A DNA stretch of 18,121 bases from Sulfidibacterium sp964473395 (GCA_964473395.1 CAYYOW010000039.1:1-18121), one strand, 5' to 3'; positions 1-8,146 are shown, counted from the first letter of the stretch. Made by a program: numbers and translations. The notes: a model not told the origin generated them from the sequence alone.

Positions 1-2072
1 CTTACTCCGAAGATGGCCGTTTCATTGTTATGTCGGCCATCCAAAACGGAAACTCAGATATTTTTATTTTCAACGTGGCTGCCCGCTCTTTTGAGAAATT
101 GACCAATGACGTAGCCTCCGATTTACATCCGGTTTTTGTAAACCACGGCCGGCAGATATTGTTCAGCTCCAACCGGATAAATGATACGCTGGACATAAAA
201 ACAAAAGAAGGCGACAGTCTGTTTTCGCAACATTTTGACCTGTTTCTGTATGATTACCGTCACAACAATCCCGTATTAAAACGGCTCACCCACACCCCCT
301 ACTGGGATGAAACCCAACCCGAAGCTTACGGGCCAAAGGTTTTTCGCTATTTGAGCGATGCCAACGGCGTTTATAATGCAAGGCTGGGAGTGGTTGACAG
401 TACTGTCAGCTCGGTAGATACCGTTATTCATTACAGGTATTTTATTCATACAAAGCCCGTTAGTAATTACGCCAGAAATATCATTGAACAACATGTCAGC
501 ACCAACGCCGGGAAGCTGGCAGAGCTGATTTTTGACAATAACCATTGGAAAATATTTGTACAAAACATCACCGGATTTGCTGAGACCCGCATGGTGAAAC
601 CGGTGAACACCCCTTTTATGGCTGCAAAGCTGGAAGCCATCGGGAAAGCACACACTCTGCCTTCCGAAAAGATGGCTGATGCCACGACCAGGCAGATACT
701 ACAAGCCGAACCCATCTGGCATCGCAAGCATTTCCACATGCTTTATCTCGACAAAAACAACAAGGAAGTTATCGCCGGAGGATTTTCTAAACAGTTCAAA
801 GGTCTCTATGGTGGTATTTATGGAGAGGCACGTGGGACAGGCGGCTACCGTGACGAAAACGGCCATTTTATATTTCCCAAACGGCGTAACTACTATACCG
901 AATACGCAATTAACGGGATGGTCTCCCAGTTTAACTACAACTACCTGGCCACGTATTATCAACCTTATACGGGTGGAAAGCCGGCAGAAAATACCCCTAT
1001 TAATATGGGTTACAAACTCGGGATTTCCGATTTAATGGAAGACCATCGCATCATTGGCGGAATACGGCTCAATTCCAATTTTATTGACAACGAATATACC
1101 TTTAGCTATGCCAACTACAAAAAGCGACTAAACCGGGAAATCCTGTTTCACCGTAACACTGTAACGCAAAGCAGTCGTTATTTTCTTGGAAAAATTCATT
1201 CGCATGAGCTGTATTACATCATGACATGGCCATTTAATGAAAACCTGAGCATTCGTGGTATTGCACATTTTCGCAACGACATGTTTGTGCTGACGGCTAC
1301 CGATCCAGTTTCACTGAGTACGCCCACACGGTTTGACAACTGGGTTGGTTTTACCACTTCGCTCGTTTACGATGGGACAAAAAGGCTCGGCCTCAACCTT
1401 TACACAGGATCCCGATGGAAAATATTTGTTGAATATAACCAACTGATAAACAAGGGAAATCATAACTTGTTTGTGGCTGGATTTGATTATCGTTATTACT
1501 ACCGGATTTACAGGAAGTTTATCCTTGCGGCGCGACTTGCCGGTAGTTCATCAGGAGGAACCGACCGGCTGATTTATTTTATGGGAGGGGTGGATAACTG
1601 GCTCAACCCAAAATACAACACGACCACACCTGTTGACCCGAACCAACATTATGCTTATCAGGCACTGGCAGTGAATATGCGCGGTTTTCCGAGAAATATC
1701 CGAAACGGAAATTCATTTCTGTTGCTCAATACAGAGCTGCGTATGCCGCTGTTTCAAATGTTCTCTGAGACACCTATTAGTTCTAAACTACTTCGGAATT
1801 TTCAGGTAGTCACCTTTGCCGATGTGGGCACAGCCTGGACAGGGCTAACACCATATTCTAAAGGAAATGTACTTTTTATCAACACCATCAACAGCGGCCC
1901 CATTCATGCCGTGGTGCAAACACAAAGAGACCCCATCGTTGAAGGGTTTGGTTTCGGATTCCGGATTAACCTTTTCGGCTATTTCCTGCGTACCGATGTT
2001 GCCTGGGGAGTACAAGATGGTGTGGTTACACCAAAACCATTATGGTACTGGTCGTTAAACCTCGACTTTTAA
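1..2072 (+). CDS. PD40 beta-propeller / outer-membrane beta-barrel protein, 5' end outside window
   Basis: The frame is open from the first base, so this is the C-terminal part (about 689 residues) of a larger protein; the first ATG, at 30, lies inside a propeller repeat and is not the true start. The N-terminal visible part carries TolB-like PD40 repeats: a Y-S-E-D-G-R-F start, then SDIFIFN, FEKLTND, HPVF and ILFSSNR, and a second DLFLYDY...LKRLTHT...W-D-E-T-Q-P repeat. The remaining 500 or so residues are rich in alternating aromatic and polar strands, with GFGFGFRINLFGYFLRTDVAW near the end. The chain finishes in LNLDF, and a terminal phenylalanine is typical of BAM-inserted barrels. The end resembles the Omp85/surface-antigen barrel type, so an outer-membrane location is likely. 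Substrate and partners are unknown. The next gene starts 10 bp downstream and is probably cotranscribed. The architecture is sure; the function is not. Confidence 0.75.
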   Translation, partial: YSEDGRFIVMSAIQNGNSDIFIFNVAARSFEKLTNDVASDLHPVFVNHGRQILFSSNRINDTLDIKTKEGDSLFSQHFDLFLYDYRHNNPVLKRLTHTPYWDETQPEAYGPKVFRYLSDANGVYNARLGVVDSTVSSVDTVIHYRYFIHTKPVSNYARNIIEQHVSTNAGKLAELIFDNNHWKIFVQNITGFAETRMVKPVNTPFMAAKLEAIGKAHTLPSEKMADATTRQILQAEPIWHRKHFHMLYLDKNNKEVIAGGFSKQFKGLYGGIYGEARGTGGYRDENGHFIFPKRRNYYTEYAINGMVSQFNYNYLATYYQPYTGGKPAENTPINMGYKLGISDLMEDHRIIGGIRLNSNFIDNEYTFSYANYKKRLNREILFHRNTVTQSSRYFLGKIHSHELYYIMTWPFNENLSIRGIAHFRNDMFVLTATDPVSLSTPTRFDNWVGFTTSLVYDGTKRLGLNLYTGSRWKIFVEYNQLINKGNHNLFVAGFDYRYYYRIYRKFILAARLAGSSSGGTDRLIYFMGGVDNWLNPKYNTTTPVDPNQHYAYQALAVNMRGFPRNIRNGNSFLLLNTELRMPLFQMFSETPISSKLLRNFQVVTFADVGTAWTGLTPYSKGNVLFINTINSGPIHAVVQTQRDPIVEGFGFGFRINLFGYFLRTDVAWGVQDGVVTPKPLWYWSLNLDF

Positions 2073-2082
2073 ATTTTTAAAT

Positions 2083-2376
2083 ATGCAAAAGATGACATTA
2101 GCAGTACTTATCATCCTTATTCTTATCGGGTTGGTTGCCGGCATGTTCAGCAGGACAATCGGCATTGGAGGAGCCATAGTCATTATACCCTCTCTTATTT
2201 TTCCGTTGGGAAAGCATCAATATGAAGCACAGGGAAGCAGCCTCGCCGGTATATTGCCTCTCATTGGAGGATATTTCGGTTTTAAACTGACATTGAACAT
2301 TTCTCAAAATAATTTGAGAAATGTTTTGGCTGTTATCCTTGTCCTCATTGCACTCAAGCTATTTTTATCAAAATAA
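2083..2376 (+). CDS. Shortened TauE/SafE-type membrane protein
   Basis: This 97-residue hydrophobic protein has the half-repeat signature of the TauE/SafE anion-exporter family: a first membrane helix, then GLVAGMFS-x-TIGIGGAIVIIPSLIF, then H-Q-Y-E-A-Q-G-S-S-L-A, and near the end GGYFGFKL and a last helix VILVLIALKLFL. Single-repeat members in this phylum are usually near 120 residues (from memory). Here the segment between L-A-G-I-L-P-L-I-G and G-G-Y-F-G appears missing: the usual stretch with an N-Y-Y-K-x-G-like loop and the next helix is absent, about 20-25 residues, without breaking the frame. It may be a small working subunit or a decaying gene. It follows the PD40/barrel gene by 10 bp, so it is probably in the same transcript; no terminator is obvious after it. 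The family is likely; activity is doubtful. Confidence 0.65.
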   Translation: MQKMTLAVLIILILIGLVAGMFSRTIGIGGAIVIIPSLIFPLGKHQYEAQGSSLAGILPLIGGYFGFKLTLNISQNNLRNVLAVILVLIALKLFLSK

Positions 2377-2520
2377 CACCTTACCATCCTTTTTTATACT
2401 TAAAACTGTGCCAAAAAAAATATTTTTGCTTATTCACATAGTTATACTAAGCTAAGCAATTAAGCCACTGGTTTTTATTTATTTATTCACGATGCTATGT
2501 TAATAAATTTCCATCAGACC

Positions 2521-2541
2521 ATGTACATTTGTATTGTACAT
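2521..2541. promoter_or_regulatory. Inverted repeat and -7 box upstream of the ribonucleotide reductase gene
   Basis: ATGTACA and TGTACAT form a perfect 7-bp inverted repeat around a 7-nt spacer, about 88 bp before the reductase ATG. A perfect Bacteroidota -7 box, TACATTTG (2524-2531), lies inside it, so a protein bound to the dyad would cover the promoter and could repress it. No convincing -33 TTG is seen at the usual distance. The rest of the 252-bp gap (2377-2628) is AT-rich, with no recognisable gene or riboswitch. The repeat is seen directly; the operator role is inference. Confidence 0.4.
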
Positions 2542-2628
2542 TGCAAAAGATTCACCAAAGTGCCCATTGGGGTTTAGTAGCTTAAATTTTAGTTAGTTAT
2601 ATTATTTAAAATAAGTGTTATTACGACT

Positions 2629-5370
2629 ATGGAAAACGATTTACTCTTTAAGTTTGATAATGAAACGGGACATAATTCTTCATTAAAAACAGAGAAAACC
2701 GAGCAGGAAAAAGGGTTTTACGACAAGGTACTTGAAGAGAGAAAAAAGAATGAAGTAGCAAGTGAAAGAAAATTAAAAATGACCGTAGCCAAATTAGATT
2801 TGAAGAGTTCTGCTTCAGCAGAAAGTTCAGTACAAAAGTCCCGGGAAAATCAGGAAACACCTTATTCGTTTGATGAAGTATTGGAAGCTTCTACCGAATA
2901 TTTTGGAGGAGACAGCTTGGCTGCCAGTGTGTGGGCCAACAAATATGCCCTGAAAGACAGCATGGGGAATATTTATGAAAAAAGTCCAGACCAGATGCAC
3001 CGGCGTATTGCCCGTGAGATTGCACGCATCGAGCAAAAATACCCCAACCCGTTATCAGAAGAGGATATTTATGAAGTACTCCGTAAATTCAAGTATATTA
3101 TCCCGGCAGGTAGCCCCATGGCCGGTATCGGTAATAAACATCAAGTATCTTCATTGTCAAATTGTTTTGTCATAGGCAATGATGGAGATTCCGATTCTTA
3201 TGGAGGCATTATGAAAATAGATCAGGAGCAGGTACAGCTTATGAAACGCCGCGGCGGCGTAGGCCACGACCTTACCCATATCCGCCCAAAAGGAAGCCCT
3301 GTAAAAAATACTGCCCTCACCTCCACCGGAGTAGTTCCTTTTATGGAACGCTATTCCAACTCCACACGCGAAGTAGCACAGGATGGCCGGCGTGGGGCAC
3401 TCATGCTCAGCATTGGCATCAAACATCCCGATGCAGAGAAATTTATCGATGCGAAAATAGAACAGGGAAAGGTAACCGGTGCCAATATTTCTGTAAAACT
3501 GGATGATGAGTTTATGCGGGCGGTAAAAAATAATACTCCATACGTTCAGCAATATCCCATAAACTCTCCGGAACCCAAATACAAAAAGGAAATAAATGCC
3601 CGGAATCTGTGGGGAAAAATCGTACACAATGCCTGGGCCTCGGCTGAGCCTGGAATTCTTTTCTGGGATACGGTTATTCGAGAGTCTATTCCCGACTGCT
3701 ATTCCGACAAAGGCTTCCGGACGGTTTCGACAAACCCCTGCGGCGAAATTCCACTTTGCCCCTACGACTCGTGCCGTCTGCTGGCAATAAACCTATACAG
3801 CTACGTGGAAAATCCGTTCACTGACAAAGCATATTTCAACGGAGATTTGTTTAGCAAGCACGTGCACATTGCCCACCGCATGATGGATGATATAGTGGAT
3901 CTCGAAGTGGAGAAAGTGGATTCCATTCTCGCTAAAATAGATTCGGATCCGGAATCGGAAGAGATAAAATATACCGAGCGCCGGCTTTGGAAGAAAATAC
4001 GGGACAAATCGTTACAGGGGCGGCGCACAGGCATTGGCATCACTGCCGAAGGAGATATGCTTGCCGCACTCAATTTCAGGTATGGCTCTGACAATGCCAT
4101 CAATTTCTCCGTGGAAGTTCATCGCCTTTTGGCACTAGAAGTTTATGCCAGCTCGGTTGATCTGGCAGAAGAGCGGGGAAGTTTCCCCGTTTATGAAACT
4201 GAACGTGAGCTTAACAATCCGTTTATCAACCGCATTAAAGAAAATGCACCCAATCTGTATGAAAAAATGAAACGGGTGGGACGACGCAATATTTCCATGC
4301 TTACCATTGCCCCCACCGGAAGCGTAAGTATTTGCACACAAACCACTTCCGGTATTGAGCCTGTTTTTATGGTCTCCTATAAACGGCGCCGAAAAGTAAA
4401 TCCAAACGATAGAAACGTTGTAGTTAATTTTGTGGATGAAGTTGGCGATACCTGGGAAGAGTACAATGTGTTTCATCCCAAGTTTGAGGTGTGGCTAAAG
4501 TTGAATAATTATAATGTGGACGAGGTGAAAAACCTCCCGGACGAACAGTTACAGGAAATAATTAAGAAATCACCTTATTACAAAGCTACCTCAGCCGATA
4601 TCGATTGGGTAAGTAAGGTGAAAATGCAAGGGAGAATACAGAAATGGGTGGATCATTCAATTAGTGTTACGGTCAATATTCCCGAAAATATTCCCGAAGA
4701 GATGGTCAGCGACATATACATGACTGCCTGGGAGAGCGGATGTAAAGGAATGACTATTTACCGGGAAGGTTCCCGTGCCGGTGTACTGGTGAGTAATGAC
4801 AAGAAAGAAGAAAATGCGTTTAAAGAAACCAGTGCACCACAAAGGCCTAAAATTTTGGAGGCTAACATCCTTCGTTTTCAGAATAACTATGAAAAATGGA
4901 TTGCTGTAGTGGGAAAACTCGATGGTCGTCCGTACGAAATTTTTACGGGAAAAGCGGATGACTTTTATCTGCCGCCGGCAATAGAAAAAGGATGGGTTAT
5001 TAAAACCAAGAAAAAGGGGGAACATTCTCGTTACGATTTCCAATTTGAAGATAAACAGGGATACAAAATTACCATAGAAGGACTGTCACGCTCTTTCGAT
5101 AAAACTTACTGGAATTATGCCCGGCTCATTTCCGGCCTTCTCCGTCATGGCATGCCACTGGCTTATGTTGTTACCCTTGTGGGTAATCTCAACGTGGAAG
5201 AAGACAACATCAACACCTGGAAAAATGGTGTGGTGAGAGCGTTGAAGCGCTATCTACAGGATGGCGAAAAAGCGGCAGGCAAAGTCTGCCCCGAATGTGG
5301 CGAGGAGGCCCTCATTTATCAGGATGGCTGCCTCACATGTAACGCTTGCGGCTATTCTAAGTGCGGGTAA
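2629..5370 (+). CDS. nrdJ: Adenosylcobalamin-dependent (class II) ribonucleotide reductase
   Basis: This cytoplasmic enzyme reduces ribonucleotides to deoxyribonucleotides using a coenzyme B12 radical, with no need for oxygen. Of 913 residues, the core begins near residue 78 (YSFDEVL). Visible active-site features are: C179 in LSNCFVIGN as one redox cysteine; N369-P-C371-G-E373 carrying the radical-site cysteine and its Asn/Glu partners; C382 in SCRLLAINL as the other redox cysteine; and the phosphate-binding APTGSVSI near residue 563. After residue about 770 comes a TSCPD-like domain, then a cysteine tail with CPECG, CLTCNACG and a final KCG, typical of NrdJ. The first roughly 77 residues are lysine/glutamate-rich, fit no ATP-cone pattern, and are longer than I expect; M51 would be an alternative start. 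It stands alone, with its own upstream dyad and a downstream terminator. No nrdB or nrdD neighbour is seen. Confidence 0.95.
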   Translation: MENDLLFKFDNETGHNSSLKTEKTEQEKGFYDKVLEERKKNEVASERKLKMTVAKLDLKSSASAESSVQKSRENQETPYSFDEVLEASTEYFGGDSLAASVWANKYALKDSMGNIYEKSPDQMHRRIAREIARIEQKYPNPLSEEDIYEVLRKFKYIIPAGSPMAGIGNKHQVSSLSNCFVIGNDGDSDSYGGIMKIDQEQVQLMKRRGGVGHDLTHIRPKGSPVKNTALTSTGVVPFMERYSNSTREVAQDGRRGALMLSIGIKHPDAEKFIDAKIEQGKVTGANISVKLDDEFMRAVKNNTPYVQQYPINSPEPKYKKEINARNLWGKIVHNAWASAEPGILFWDTVIRESIPDCYSDKGFRTVSTNPCGEIPLCPYDSCRLLAINLYSYVENPFTDKAYFNGDLFSKHVHIAHRMMDDIVDLEVEKVDSILAKIDSDPESEEIKYTERRLWKKIRDKSLQGRRTGIGITAEGDMLAALNFRYGSDNAINFSVEVHRLLALEVYASSVDLAEERGSFPVYETERELNNPFINRIKENAPNLYEKMKRVGRRNISMLTIAPTGSVSICTQTTSGIEPVFMVSYKRRRKVNPNDRNVVVNFVDEVGDTWEEYNVFHPKFEVWLKLNNYNVDEVKNLPDEQLQEIIKKSPYYKATSADIDWVSKVKMQGRIQKWVDHSISVTVNIPENIPEEMVSDIYMTAWESGCKGMTIYREGSRAGVLVSNDKKEENAFKETSAPQRPKILEANILRFQNNYEKWIAVVGKLDGRPYEIFTGKADDFYLPPAIEKGWVIKTKKKGEHSRYDFQFEDKQGYKITIEGLSRSFDKTYWNYARLISGLLRHGMPLAYVVTLVGNLNVEEDNINTWKNGVVRALKRYLQDGEKAAGKVCPECGEEALIYQDGCLTCNACGYSKCG

Positions 5371-5397
5371 TCCCCTCATTTTCTACATAACAAACAT

Positions 5398-5438
5398 AAC
5401 GCCCGAAGATTTTAATAACCTCCGGGCGTTTTTATTTT
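5398..5438 (+). terminator. Rho-independent terminator of nrdJ
   Basis: AACGCCCG (5398-5405) pairs perfectly with CGGGCGTT (5423-5430). A run of T follows (TTTATTTT), starting 28 bp after the nrdJ stop. It also lies just beyond the end of the convergent lipoprotein gene and may stop transcription from both sides. Confidence 0.85.
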
Positions 5439-5454
5439 CTTACAGACTTTAACA

Positions 5455-5922
5455 TCAGTTAAAAACATGCAATAAATTTCCATCGTAAACGGCATGATAG
5501 GTAATTAAAGGATAACGGCCTGTGCCTTTAAATAGTGAGCCGTCCAACAGCTGGTAGGAGTTTCCGGTACACTCATCTTCTGCAAACGGATAATATTTTC
5601 CCACAATCAATTGAGTACATTTACCCCCGGAACAACACTTGTCGGGGTTGTTTGGCGGAAGACGATCATAGGCTTTGAAATCGTTTTGACTTGCGCGATA
5701 AATAATCACACCACGCGAGCCTTGACCGATGTAAGCTCCCTGGTTACCGTTAGCAATGTAAATCCAGCCACCAACAGCATTCAGCCCCTGATAAAAGGTT
5801 GAGTTAGGGTCAATATCAATCCGGATAACCGCATGAGGGTTATTGGGATTAAGGCTTGTTTTATTACATGAGCCCAACAACATGACGGCCAATACAGCCG
5901 TGAAAAGTAATAACCGTTTCAT
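5455..5922 (-). CDS. Small lipoprotein with a Rieske-like fold lacking the cluster ligands
   Basis: I start this 155-residue protein at the ATG of MKRLLLF (5922), because a classic lipoprotein signal follows directly: a hydrophobic stretch ending in the lipobox L-L-G-S-C at residue 19. An upstream in-frame ATG at 6045 would bury the signal behind about 40 unlikely residues. The mature part resembles Rieske-type domains of Bacteroidota lipoproteins: G-V-I-I-Y-R-x-S-x-x-x-F-x-A-Y-D-R early, a cysteine-containing middle (CCSGGKC, then D-E-C), and a G-S-x-x-x-G-x-G-R-Y-P-L...Y-x-x-x-Y-D-G-N-L-L-H-V-F-N end. The C-x-H and C-x-x-H pairs that hold a 2Fe-2S cluster are absent, so it probably binds no Rieske cluster; the cysteines may form disulphides. 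A membrane-anchored periplasmic location is expected. The role is unknown. It is convergent with nrdJ. Confidence 0.7.
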   Translation of the reverse strand: MKRLLLFTAVLAVMLLGSCNKTSLNPNNPHAVIRIDIDPNSTFYQGLNAVGGWIYIANGNQGAYIGQGSRGVIIYRASQNDFKAYDRLPPNNPDKCCSGGKCTQLIVGKYYPFAEDECTGNSYQLLDGSLFKGTGRYPLITYHAVYDGNLLHVFN

Positions 5923-6264
5923 CTTTTTTACTGAGTTGCAATGATAACGAAAAAGCCAAAATAGAACAAAACCATTCTTCACACCCGTATCGCTTATCAA
6001 ATAAAATTGGTTAAAATACGTTAAAACCCAGTTCTTATCGGACATTTGATAGTTTATATTTCACAAATATTAATACGAATAAAATCTACGTATCATTGTG
6101 GATATCAACATGTTTAACCTTTAGATTCAATTATCAATTTCAATCGACTTTAACAAGAGATATAAGCCAATTACATGTATTATATATGAATATGTAATTT
6201 AGAACCAGTCTTATTAAAAGCTATCTACTTGTCACACATAGCCTTCCCTTAGATATATACGCTG
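5923..6264. other. AT-rich divergent intergenic stretch without a recognised gene
   Basis: This stretch separates the leftward lipoprotein gene from the operator of the rightward cytochrome-barrel gene. No convincing ORF, tRNA or conserved RNA is visible. One feature is an 8-bp inverted repeat, AATTACAT (6169-6176) and ATGTAATT (6192-6199), with a 15-nt spacer; in such AT-rich DNA it could be chance. The lipoprotein promoter must lie here, but I see no full -7 box match for it. Confidence 0.4.
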
Positions 6265-6304
6265 GCACATTCCTTATGTGACATGTATCACATAAGGAAT
6301 GTGC
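6265..6304. promoter_or_regulatory. Crp/Fnr-type operator inside a perfect 17-bp inverted repeat
   Basis: The arms GCACATTCCTTATGTGA (6265-6281) and its exact complement (6288-6304) flank the 6-nt spacer CATGTA. The core, TGTGA-N6-TCACA (6277-6292), is the textbook half-site pair of the Crp/Fnr regulator superfamily. It lies 136 bp before the ATG of the first monoheme barrel gene. Its centre (6284.5) is 29.5 bp before the first base of a TAAATTTG -7 box. That puts it near -41.5, the class II activator position. The second copy of the cassette has an equivalent site, which makes chance very unlikely. Which regulator binds it cannot be told from the window. Confidence 0.8.
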
Positions 6305-6313
6305 GGATGAACA

Positions 6314-6321
6314 TAAATTTG
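6314..6321 (+). promoter_or_regulatory. -7 promoter box of the first monoheme barrel gene
   Basis: TAAATTTG fits the Bacteroidota -7 consensus TAnnTTTG exactly. No -33 TTG element is evident; the Crp/Fnr-type site occupies that position, as expected for an activator-dependent promoter. The predicted start near 6326 leaves a leader of about 100 nt. Its last 20 nt (6409-6428) match the leader of the second copy at 19 of 20 positions. Confidence 0.65.
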
Positions 6322-6428
6322 TCGCAACTTCTTTAGTCGAAGTTATCAAACGGTTATAACATCCAGTACTTTGAAAGTTCATTATTAAAGAAATCATCAG
6401 GATTAATTATTAACAAATTCTTAAAATT

Positions 6429-7829
6429 ATGAAATATAAATTATCATGTGAAGAGAAGAAAGTAAGAAAGGGTTCTTTTCTTAAGAAAAACAAGCTGTCA
6501 CTTGTGGGAGCATTTGTCGCCTTTCTATTCTTAGTATTAGGTTCCGGAACAGTTGAGGCTATTCCAAGTTTCGCACGACAAACGGGTTTATCTTGCTCAG
6601 TATGCCATACGGTATTCCCTGAACTCACTTCTTTCGGGAGGCAGTTTAAGTTAAATGGTTATACCATGACGAACATAAAGACCATTACTCAAAAAGAGTC
6701 TTCTTCAAAAGGTAAAAGCAGTAGGGATGTATTAAAACTACTTCATATCCCACAAATATCGATGGCATTTAAAACCGGATATACACATCTGGCAAAAACC
6801 ATACCCGGAACACAGAATAACAATGCTGAATTTCCACAGACATTGAGTCTCTATTATGGCGGTGAAATCACACCACATTTGGGTTCCTTTATACAAATTT
6901 CTATGGAAGCCGATGAGGGAACTTTTGGAATTGATATGCTTGATATTCGTTATACCAATACTACCAAGCTGGGGGAAATACCTCTTTTGTATGGTTTAAC
7001 CCTGGATAATGGTCCTATGATGGGGGATGTATGGAACACAGCTTCACCCTGGAGTTATCCTTATTCCGCTTCGGGTGTAGCACCAGCCCCAACAGCAGGT
7101 ACAATTATTGAAGGAGGCCTTATGGGGACTGTAGGAGCTGGTACCTACGGGTTGTTTGGCAGAACTCTCTACCTGGGTTTTAGCGTATATCGGACAGCAC
7201 CATTCGGAACAGTTTTTCCTCCCGACAATTCATCCATGATGACGATTAAAGGACTAAGTCCGTACTGGCGTGTTGCCATCCAACACCAATGGACAAAAAG
7301 TTATCTTGCTGTCGGAACATTCGGGCTGTCAACTCAACTATATCCTACCGGCGTTTCTGGGGCAACAGATAATTATACTGATTTTGGATTTGATCTTCAA
7401 TATGAGTATTCTTTTGCAAAGGGTCAACTTACACTGCACAGTAGCTATATCACGGAGAAACAAGAGCTTAACGCTTCTTATGCCGCTGGAGATAGTCAGA
7501 AACTGTCTAATAAGCTTAACACCTTTAAGACAGATGCAAGTATTTTCTTCCGGAGCGGTTGCAAATTTACACTGGGTTATTTTACCAATACCGGTAGTAC
7601 TGATAACATCGTTTACGCACCCGGAGAGGTATCAGGAAGCCGGACCGGCCTTCCGAACAGTAGCGGTATAATGGCCCAGGTTGATTACCTGCCATGGGAA
7701 AATACTAAAATCTCCCTTATTTACACAGCTTATAATAAGTTTAATGGAGCCTCAACCAATTATGATAATTTCTCAAGGAATGCTTCAGACAACAATTCTA
7801 TTTATCTACAACTTTGGTTTTTGTTTTAG
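6429..7829 (+). CDS. Monoheme c-type cytochrome / outer-membrane beta-barrel protein, copy 1
   Basis: This 466-residue protein starts with an unusually long charged n-region (about 22 residues, with a cysteine at 7). A hydrophobic signal segment (about 23-40) and a likely signal-peptidase site after V-E-A follow. The mature end reads IPSFARQTGLSCSVCHTVFP, with one heme-attachment motif C56-x-x-C59-H60, then ELTSFGRQFKLNGY, a signature I know from putative porin-like cytochromes. The rest alternates polar and aromatic residues as in beta strands (for example IQHQWTKSYLAVGTFG and FDLQYEYSF) and ends YLQLWFLF with a terminal Phe, as expected of an outer-membrane barrel. A role in moving electrons or small substrates across the outer membrane is inference. 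It has its own activator-type promoter and terminator, and a paralogue follows directly. There is no other methionine before the signal segment, so the start is well fixed. A lone extra cysteine occurs at 378. Confidence 0.8.
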   Translation: MKYKLSCEEKKVRKGSFLKKNKLSLVGAFVAFLFLVLGSGTVEAIPSFARQTGLSCSVCHTVFPELTSFGRQFKLNGYTMTNIKTITQKESSSKGKSSRDVLKLLHIPQISMAFKTGYTHLAKTIPGTQNNNAEFPQTLSLYYGGEITPHLGSFIQISMEADEGTFGIDMLDIRYTNTTKLGEIPLLYGLTLDNGPMMGDVWNTASPWSYPYSASGVAPAPTAGTIIEGGLMGTVGAGTYGLFGRTLYLGFSVYRTAPFGTVFPPDNSSMMTIKGLSPYWRVAIQHQWTKSYLAVGTFGLSTQLYPTGVSGATDNYTDFGFDLQYEYSFAKGQLTLHSSYITEKQELNASYAAGDSQKLSNKLNTFKTDASIFFRSGCKFTLGYFTNTGSTDNIVYAPGEVSGSRTGLPNSSGIMAQVDYLPWENTKISLIYTAYNKFNGASTNYDNFSRNASDNNSIYLQLWFLF

Positions 7830-7885
7830 CAGTTTAGCTGTCTGATCCTTTTTAAAGACCTTACTATTTCTTAATAAAGTTGCGC

Positions 7886-7931
7886 AAACCCGTCTGGAAA
7901 ACTATTGGTTTTTCCGGGCGGGTTTATTTTA
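7886..7931 (+). terminator. Terminator of monoheme barrel copy 1
   Basis: AAACCCGTCTGGAAAA (7886-7901) pairs with TTTTCCGGGCGGGTTT (7910-7925) over 16 positions, with two G-T wobbles and an 8-nt loop. ATTTTAT follows. It lies 56 bp past the stop codon. The remaining gap, 7932-8109, is AT-rich and shows nothing I can name. Confidence 0.8.
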
Positions 7932-8109
7932 TAGCCAACGGAAATAAAGCCCTGACAAACACAACTTTTCACAATATAATTCCTGTCGTTTTCTCCCTCA
8001 TCAATGGAAATAAGCTTAAAACTACTAATTTAAAGACAGTCTATATTAACATTTATTAACTTATGACACAATGTTTTACCAAAAGTGATCCACAGCAGCA
8101 AAATGTTTA

Positions 8110-8125
8110 TGTGACACAAGTCACA
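8110..8125. promoter_or_regulatory. Crp/Fnr-type operator of monoheme barrel copy 2
   Basis: TGTGA-CACAAG-TCACA repeats the exact half-sites of the upstream copy, but without the long flanking arms, so only the core has been kept. It ends 131 bp before the ATG. Its centre (8117.5) is 29.5 bp from the start of the -7 box, the same as in copy 1. The same Crp/Fnr-family protein probably controls both genes. Confidence 0.8.
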
Positions 8126-8146
8126 CGGGCAATGTTGGAATGAGAA

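Noticed and set aside
2461..2590. A GCCACTG-like stretch before nrdJ that recalls the conserved core of the cobalamin riboswitch
   Set aside because: Only this short match is present. The other conserved riboswitch elements and a long paired structure are absent in the AT-rich gap.
3157..3627. 156-codon open frame on the minus strand within nrdJ
   Set aside because: It lies wholly opposite the certain nrdJ coding sequence, resembles no protein family and is explained as a shadow of it.
5923..6045. Longer start (ATG at 6045) for the leftward lipoprotein
   Set aside because: It would put about 41 residues in front of a canonical lipoprotein signal peptide.
6096..6109. TTGTGGATATCAAC as an Fnr-type TTGAT-N4-ATCAA site
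   Set aside because: The half-site spacing is one base short, the left half does not match, and no promoter box lies at a sensible distance.
6169..6199. AATTACAT / ATGTAATT inverted repeat as an operator
   Set aside because: It is very AT-rich with a 15-nt spacer, has no counterpart in the second cassette copy, and could easily be chance.
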